DNA from: Solanum dulcamara
Taxonomy: Eukaryota; Streptophyta; Magnoliopsida; Solanales; Solanaceae
Reading direction: 5' to 3'
DNA: 64,000 nucleotides
NCBI RefSeq assembly: GCF_947179165.1
Contig: NC_077242.1
Coordinates: 25,097,597-25,161,596, forward strand
Under the pieces are notes generated by a model. That model was given only the letters and a program-made list of their open reading frames with translations, made no database searches and was not told where the DNA came from. The translations under genes were made by a program, and so were the position numbers. The stretch's first letter is position 1. Every line of letters begins with the position of its first letter. Positions 59,301 to 64,000 of this stretch are shown piece by piece.

Positions 59301-60182
59301 TGGCAGGCATTACAGCATGGTTTGGGCACTAGACTTGATATGAGTACAGCTTTTCACCCACAGACCGATGGTCAGTCTGAGCGGACGATCCAGGTGTTGG
59401 AGGACATGCTTCGAGCTTGTGTTATTGATTTTGGTGCTAGATGGGATCAACACTTGCCCCTAGCGGAGTTTGCCTACAACAACAGTTATCACTCCAGTAT
59501 CCAGATGGCTCCATTTGAGGCTTTGTATGGTAGGCGGTGTCGATCTCCTATTGGCTGGTTTGACTTAGCTGAGATGGACTCCTTAGACACAGACTTGCTT
59601 AGAGATGCTATGGAGCAAGTTCGTAGAATTCAGGGTAGACTCTTGACAGCCCAGAGTAGACAGAAGAGTTATGCAGATCGGAGAGTTCGACCATTGGAGT
59701 TCATGGTGGGTGATCATATTTGGCTTCGAGTGTCTCCCATGAAGGGCGTGATGCGGTTTGGGAGAAAGGGCAAGCTCAGCCCTCGATTCATTGGCCCATT
59801 TGAGATTTTGGCACGAGTTGGAGAGGTGGCTTATAGATTGGCCTTGCCACCTAGCTTATCGGCTGTGCATAACGTGTTTCATGTTTCCATGCTTCGGAAG
59901 TATGTTCCGGATGAGTCTCATGTGTTATCACTCGATTCAGTGGAGTTAGGTCCAGACCTGACATTTGAGGAGGAGCCTATAGCCATTCTAGATAGGCAGG
60001 TTCGTAAGCTTAGAACCAAGGAGATAGCTTCGGTGAAGGTACAATGGAAGCACCGTTCAGTCAGAGAGGCGACTTGGGAAACAGAGGCTGATATGCGCGC
60101 TAGATATCCCCAGCTTTTCGAAGCTTCAGGTACTTCTTTTACTTTATGTTCGAGGACGAACATGATTTTTAGTGGTGGATAA
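56376..60182 (+). CDS. pol: T6 pol polyprotein with nucleocapsid knuckle and chromodomain
   Basis: 1268 codons, open throughout and in frame with gag; 56376 is merely the first Met after the UAG. Domains: CCHC knuckle (residues 22-35); protease DPG (Asp133) and ILGMNWL; RT at about 320-500 with FIDDILVYS (Asp469, Asp470); RNase H at about 610-735 with YCDASG (Asp616) and TDHRSL (Asp678). Integrase finger H835, H842, C872, C875, then core D905, D966, E1002 with DD35E spacing; GPY/F-like [12 protein letters not shown]; chromodomain at about 1200-1255 ([27 protein letters not shown], here read with [11 protein letters not shown]). Family role: maturation, reverse transcription and insertion, with the chromodomain guiding integration to heterochromatin. 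All catalytic residues are present. The stop codon lies in the polypurine tract. Confidence 0.95.
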   Translation: MSQGSYTSSAGSSQRFSHGRVCYTCGDPDHLSWQCTSQGRGGTQPSSSVSVRGPALPVRGRGRAQTSRGGRTLGRGASGAIFPQEGGRGVGQVGGGRGAQCYAFPGRPEAEASNAVITGIVPVCHRPASVLFDPGSTFSYVSAYFASNFDFTCDRMSVPVHVSTPVGEPLVVDRVYRSCLISLAGYDTWVDMIILGMVDFDVILGMNWLSPHRAILDCYAKTVTLAIPGAPRIEWKGTSGSYPDKVISYIRAQRLIDRGCMSYLAFIRDTNIESPPIDTVPVVKEFSDVFPTDLPGIPPDRDIDFAIDLEPGTKPISIPPYRMAPVELKELKDQLQDLLSKGFIRPSVSPWGAPVLFVKKKDGTMRMCIDYRQLNKVTIKNKYPLPRIDDLFDQLQGAALFSKIDLRSGYHQLKIRASDIPKTAFRTRYGHYEFLVMSFGLMNAPAAFMELMNRVFRPYLDSFVIVFIDDILVYSKTEADHVRHLRLVLQKLREEKLYAKFSKCEFWLDSVTFLGHVVSKEGIRVDPAKIEAVRGWTRPTSPTEIRSFVGLAGYYRRFMHGFSTIAAPLTRLTQKAVDFHWSDECEASFQKLKTLLTSAPILTLPEEGVGFTVYCDASGIGLGGVLMQKGKVVAYASRQLKAHEKNYPTHDLELAAVVFVLKLWRHYLYGVHCEVFTDHRSLQYIFSQRDLNLRQRRWLELLKDYDMTILYHPGKANVVADALSRKSSSMGSLAAIRVEERPLARDVQRLANSLVRLQISEDGGVLAFMKARSSLIDQIRERQFQDEKLCIIRDKVLRGEAKEVILDSEGVLRIDGRICVPKVGDLTRLILEEAHCSRYSIHPGAAKMYHDLCQHYWWCGMKKDIAEFVSRCLTCQQVKCEHQRPGGVSQRMPIPTWKWEMITMDFVVGLPPTVGGYDSIWVVVDRLTKSAHFIPVKVKYTADKLAQLYINHIVRLHGVPVSIVSDRGSVFTSHFWQALQHGLGTRLDMSTAFHPQTDGQSERTIQVLEDMLRACVIDFGARWDQHLPLAEFAYNNSYHSSIQMAPFEALYGRRCRSPIGWFDLAEMDSLDTDLLRDAMEQVRRIQGRLLTAQSRQKSYADRRVRPLEFMVGDHIWLRVSPMKGVMRFGRKGKLSPRFIGPFEILARVGEVAYRLALPPSLSAVHNVFHVSMLRKYVPDESHVLSLDSVELGPDLTFEEEPIAILDRQVRKLRTKEIASVKVQWKHRSVREATWETEADMRARYPQLFEASGTSFTLCSRTNMIFSGG
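60166..60182 (+). promoter_or_regulatory. T6 polypurine tract
   Basis: TTTTTAGTGGTGGATAA directly before the 3' LTR, in the position of the plus-strand primer. It includes the pol stop. A near copy precedes the T2 3' LTR. Confidence 0.75.
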
Positions 60183-62248
60183 TGTAATGACCTGTTTGGT
60201 CATTTTGAGAATGAGTCATCTCTCTTTCGTAAAATACTCTCCCCGTAAATTTAAATTAAAAATTTGGAATTTTCGATAACTATAATTAATTAATTGACGG
60301 TAATTTTAAATAATTAAGTTAATTAGTTGAGGGATAATTTTAGAGAATTAATTTAATTGATGGGCTAAAGTGTTAATTTATTTAATATACTATACCACTT
60401 TTTTTATATATATTTATTAAAATAGGTTAGAAGGGTTTGTAAAATTATAATACATAATTAGTTTTTAAGAAAAAAAAAAAAGAAAAGAGAAGAGAACGAC
60501 GAGGAAACTTCGACGGCTTCAGGTAAGAATTGATTGTGTTTTCTACTTAGATTGATGTCTTCATATATGATGAAGTAAATGTTGCTAATTACTTTTCCAT
60601 GATTGAAAAGAAAATTGGTCAATTGTCGCCACTGGTTTCGTAAACCAGATGGCTTCAATTGTTAATCATATTATTTTGTTTTACATTATAGATAAAGTTT
60701 TATATATTGAGATAGATAATTAAATATTAGGTGTGTTGTATTATATGAACATCATTGGATTTACGTTATTTGGAGGAATTGAGACTTAACCCTAGGCTTG
60801 AATTTAGAAAATATAAGATTAGGTTTATTAATTGGCATCAAGATTTGGGAACTTGATTATAGATTTGGGTAGGTTTTGGGTCTAGGCTAGACATATAATA
60901 ATATGGGTGTTTTAGTTCCAAAATCTTATTGTGATTATTTATTTGACTAGATTACATTGATTTGGAGGCTCAACGAAAAGGGAAGACCCAAGTCTCGGAG
61001 TGATTTCTTGATTAATTAAGGCAAGTGAATTTCTAAACCTCAGTTTAAGCTTATAGATGCTTGTATTTCCGTGTCATATATACTAGGGAGTAATGAAAAT
61101 TGAACTGGATTATTGAATGTATGATTGACCTTAAAAAATGGAGATGAGAGTATAAAATGGTGATCTAATGACATGTATTGGTGAAATTGATATGTTGTGA
61201 TTTTGGACATGTGAAATGACTATGTTGATGTGAGATATGAAAAATTATTGTGGTTGTCATGTTATTATCGTGAATTATATGAACATGAATTGATTGCACT
61301 GGTTCTGACATATTGTGTTGATACTGAAAATGATATGAAACAAAAGGGGTCGGGCCACACGCTCCGTGGCAAGTAATATGAACAAAGGGGTCGGGCCACA
61401 CGCTCCGTGGCAGGTATTATGAAATAAAGGGGTCGGGCCACACGCTCCGTGGCAAGATATATATATTGAGGGGACGGGCCACACGCTCCGTGGCAGGTTA
61501 CATGGACAGAAATGTCCCCCATGGGTTCCGGACTGTGATTCAGCGGATGTGTACCGATAGGACAGACATGCATCATTTCATTGCATTGCATTGCATCTTT
61601 CTGATATTTGTGAATTTGTGTTTACCCCCATATTGCTCTGTGTGCTGAACTTGACTTGGTATGATTCATTGACGAGACTATTGATGAGTATTTGTGGACT
61701 GTATTACTGTTGTTATTATACAAGTGTAGAGTTGGGCTGATTTTATGCAGGTTGTAGTTAAGGAGGTTCGGTTGGGAGGACAGGAGTACTTGTATTTATT
61801 GAGCTTTGCTTAGTTTTAGCTATCCACTTGCTGAGTACCGTGTTGTTTGGTACTCACCCCTTGCTTCCACACTTGTGTAGGTTGTGAGCACAGGCCTGCT
61901 TGATCTCCTACAGTTTACTACCGCTTCTGAGGATATTATCATTCCGAGTGTCGAGGTAGCTGTTACGTCTATCTAGCGGACACCTCTTGCTCGTTTCTTA
62001 TGTTTTAGTCCTATTCTACAGACAAAGACATTGTGACTGTATTTCTTTTCGTACTTCGATAATAAATTAGTGGCTTGTACACGTGACAACCAATCTTGGG
62101 GGGATGTTGAGCTTCTTTTATGTGTTTTCGCTTAAGTTAAATTGTGATTCTTTTCTTTTCTTCCGCATCTACTTTTCGTTGGGTATTAGGCTGACTCATC
62201 TCGGTGGATTGAGATGAGTGCCATCACACCCGGATTCGGGTCGTGACA
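60183..62248 (+). repeat. T6 3' LTR (L1 subfamily)
   Basis: 2066 bp. The differences from the 5' LTR that I found are a longer A-tract near 60470, GAGAA for GAAAA near 60345, and GGC for GGT near 60515. All else appears identical. Confidence 0.95.
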
Positions 62249-62253
62249 AATAC

Positions 62254-63098
62254 TACGAGGAAATTTATAATATGGAAAGATTAAATTTAATGTTTATTCT
62301 AGAATTTCATATCATCTTCTAGATAAAGACTTTGATAAAACTTTAAGCTTAATACAAGATTTTAAAAGAAAAGATTTCTTTCACAAATACAGTAGACCCT
62401 ATTCGATAACATACGTAATCTCATATGTTATTTCTAATACACATCATTCAAATTACTTTGACATAAAAGAGATAATAGATTATCCCCATCTATTTGAGGA
62501 AGTTAATCAGATACAAATGCCTAGTATCATACAGATACAAGAAATAGAAGATACACCATTAGATTTAGATTTACAATCTAAACCTTTGTACAACCAACAA
62601 GATTCCACTTCTCGATTATACTTTGAGAAAACTCGAGTCATAAACCCTGCAATGATGATAAGAAGAACACAATCAGAAAGAGTTAGACAACCTATCTTAG
62701 AAGCAAAAAATAATGAAATAAAAAATTATAAGATAAAGGAAGAATATTTTAATGGTATACAATTTGTTCCCATCAACATCCTATTAGATACAGGAGCTAG
62801 TCGAAATTACATTAGCCTTAGGCTATGTAACCATCTCCAACAATATAAACTAAAAGATAATCATCTTTATACTGATTTTAATGGAAAAAGACATGAAATA
62901 ACAAACATGATAGAAACCATTTTAAAATTCAAAGATAACACTATACCTATAAGACTATTGGTTGAACCAGAAGGAAATAATGATATGTTAGAAATACTAC
63001 TAGGAACCACCTTCCTAGATAGTGTAAAACCATATGATATACTTGATCATGGTATCAAGATTACTTACGATGATAAGATAATTTTCATATCAAAATAA
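62254..63098 (+). pseudogene. EPRV copy C: movement protein 3' part with retropepsin-like domain
   Basis: Continues from 52895 after the AATAC duplication. An in-frame TAA appears at once (GNL, stop, YGK), where copies A and B have Gln. From about 62517 the frame is open to TAA 63096-63098 and encodes the linker and the protease-like module with canonical LLDTGAS and ILLGTTFLD. Here the stop is TAA, which also removes the overlapping ATG of the protease ORF. Confidence 0.87.
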
Positions 63099-63099
63099 C

Positions 63100-64000
63100 A
63101 AGTCCATATAGTATCTGTATTCCAATAGGAATAACTTATAAAGATTACAAAACAGAATATTTTGCTTCCTATATAGATAACGGATTAGACATATGTTGTT
63201 GTAGACTAGAAATATTCTCCAAAGAATACCATCAAGAATTACCCATCACTAAAGGAAAAGATATATCTAATAATATCATAACAATGTCTAAAGGCATTGT
63301 TCAACCGATTATACTATTAGGATGTTTTCTAATAAAATGTCCTCCATTTTATTTCCATAATACTGGACAAGATATTCTATTAGGAAACAACTTTTTAGAA
63401 ATGTTTCATACTGTTTTATATGATAGAGTTTTATTTCAAATAAAATACAAAACTCCTTTCCAACATAATATTGTGGTAAAATGATTTAAACCTGCTTACT
63501 CTAAAAGATTACCTATTCACTTTAAACCCCGCACAGCCCAGCGTGGTGATATAGGATATCAAGATAAACTAATTTTTCTAAAAAGTACTCATTTACTTCA
63601 ATACGATATGGATTGGAACAACTCTCAAACAATAAATAAACAATCTAACAACTTGTTACAATATCAAATAACTTTCAATAAATTAGAAGAAAGTTTAGAC
63701 ATGATTAAACAAAAGCTAGAACAATGTTTTTCAAAAAATCCTTTAGAATTTTGGGATAAAATTAAGATAGAAGCCAAGTTAGAAATGAAAGATAAAGATA
63801 AAATTATTTGAGTAAAACCAATGAGATACAACCCCAATGACCAAGAAGAATTCCAAAAATAGATTAAGGAATTATTAAGTCTTAGAATAATAAGACCTAG
63901 TAACTCCCCTCATAGTTCACCAGCTTTAATGGTTAGAAATCATGCAGAGATAGTACGAAATAAACCAAGAATGGTTATTAATTATAAAAAAAAATGATAA
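63100..64000 (+). pseudogene. EPRV copy C: protease and RT N-terminal part, runs off the window
   Basis: The protease start codon of copies A and B (ATGA overlap) is ATA here. The frame then reads YIDNGLD at the active site, with Asn again in the second position, and ILLGNNFLEMF. TGA 63482-63484 is at the same codon as in copy B. After it come the RPIHF-like linker (KRLPIHFKPRTAQRGD), LLQYQITFNKLEESLD and the RT start (VKPMRYNPND, PSNSPHSSP, MVINYK), with stops at about 63809 and 63860. The RT core lies beyond 64000. Confidence 0.85.

Larger units (their letters stand above)
52896..62248 (+). mobile_element. T6: nearly intact, very young Ty3/gypsy (Tekay/Del-like) retrotransposon
   Basis: A complete 9.35-kb element: 5' LTR, PBS, gag, pol, polypurine tract, 3' LTR, with target duplication AATAC at 52891-52895 and 62249-62253. 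By eye the two ~2065-bp LTRs differ at about two bases plus the length of one A-tract, so the insertion is recent. Gag and pol lie in one frame with a single UAG between them. The long LTRs, Met-tRNA PBS, integrase and C-terminal chromodomain match the Tekay/Del chromovirus lineage. It is the youngest datable event in the window and cuts the EPRV movement-protein gene. Confidence 0.96.

Overview
This is repeat-rich plant nuclear DNA from a eudicot; the element families and the type of endogenous virus suggest Solanaceae, but no marker gene proves it. I see no ordinary host gene. The window is a very AT-rich endogenous pararetrovirus (EPRV, Caulimoviridae) locus into which large Ty3/gypsy LTR retrotransposons have inserted, some of them nested.

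Layout. (1) 1-1632: EPRV copy A, with the CP tail, an intact movement-protein ORF and a broken protease, ending in a 36-bp micro-inversion. (2) 1633-6088: an ATT/ACT trinucleotide array that is itself inverted, split by a solo LTR (3474-5744). (3) 6089-9524: an LTR fragment and a decayed FAR1/MULE-type transposase gene on the minus strand. (4) 9525-13084 and 31667-34122: EPRV copy B, the most complete one. It is split by retrotransposon T2 (13085-31661), which carries minus-strand element T3 (16170-25976). (5) 34123-50321: a solo LTR (T4) holding minus-strand element T5 (34947-48363). (6) 50327-52895 and 62254-64000: EPRV copy C, split by T6 (52896-62248), a nearly intact and very young element. 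Five insertions (T1-T4 and T6, counting the whole T4 unit) and the nested T5 can be placed exactly by 5-bp target-site duplications: AATAG, ATAAT, GTTAC, ATATA, CTCGG and AATAC.

Virus. With the insertions taken out, copies B and C lie head to tail without a gap. The repeating unit is about 5.95 kb and reads: short ORF, small ORF1, ORF2, ORF3, coat protein, movement protein plus a retropepsin-like domain, protease/RT/RNase H, and an unassigned ORF. The CP-MP-RT order is that of cavemo- and solendoviruses. The ORFs are chained by ATGA, TAATG or short overlaps. ORF1 and ORF2 look like tandem duplicates of each other. There are two retropepsin-like domains: the one behind the movement protein has DTG, while the one in front of RT has DNG. 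No intergenic region, primer-binding site or transactivator gene was recognised. B and C share two stop codons, so the array probably arose from an already defective template. None of the copies looks able to make a virus.

Retrotransposons. T6 has gag and pol in one frame, interrupted by a single UAG upstream of the zinc knuckle, and ends in a chromodomain; it resembles the Tekay/Del lineage. T3 and T5 are decayed autonomous elements of related families. T2 has kept its LTRs but almost no coding capacity. The LTRs carry several family-specific tandem repeats and a conserved terminal hairpin.
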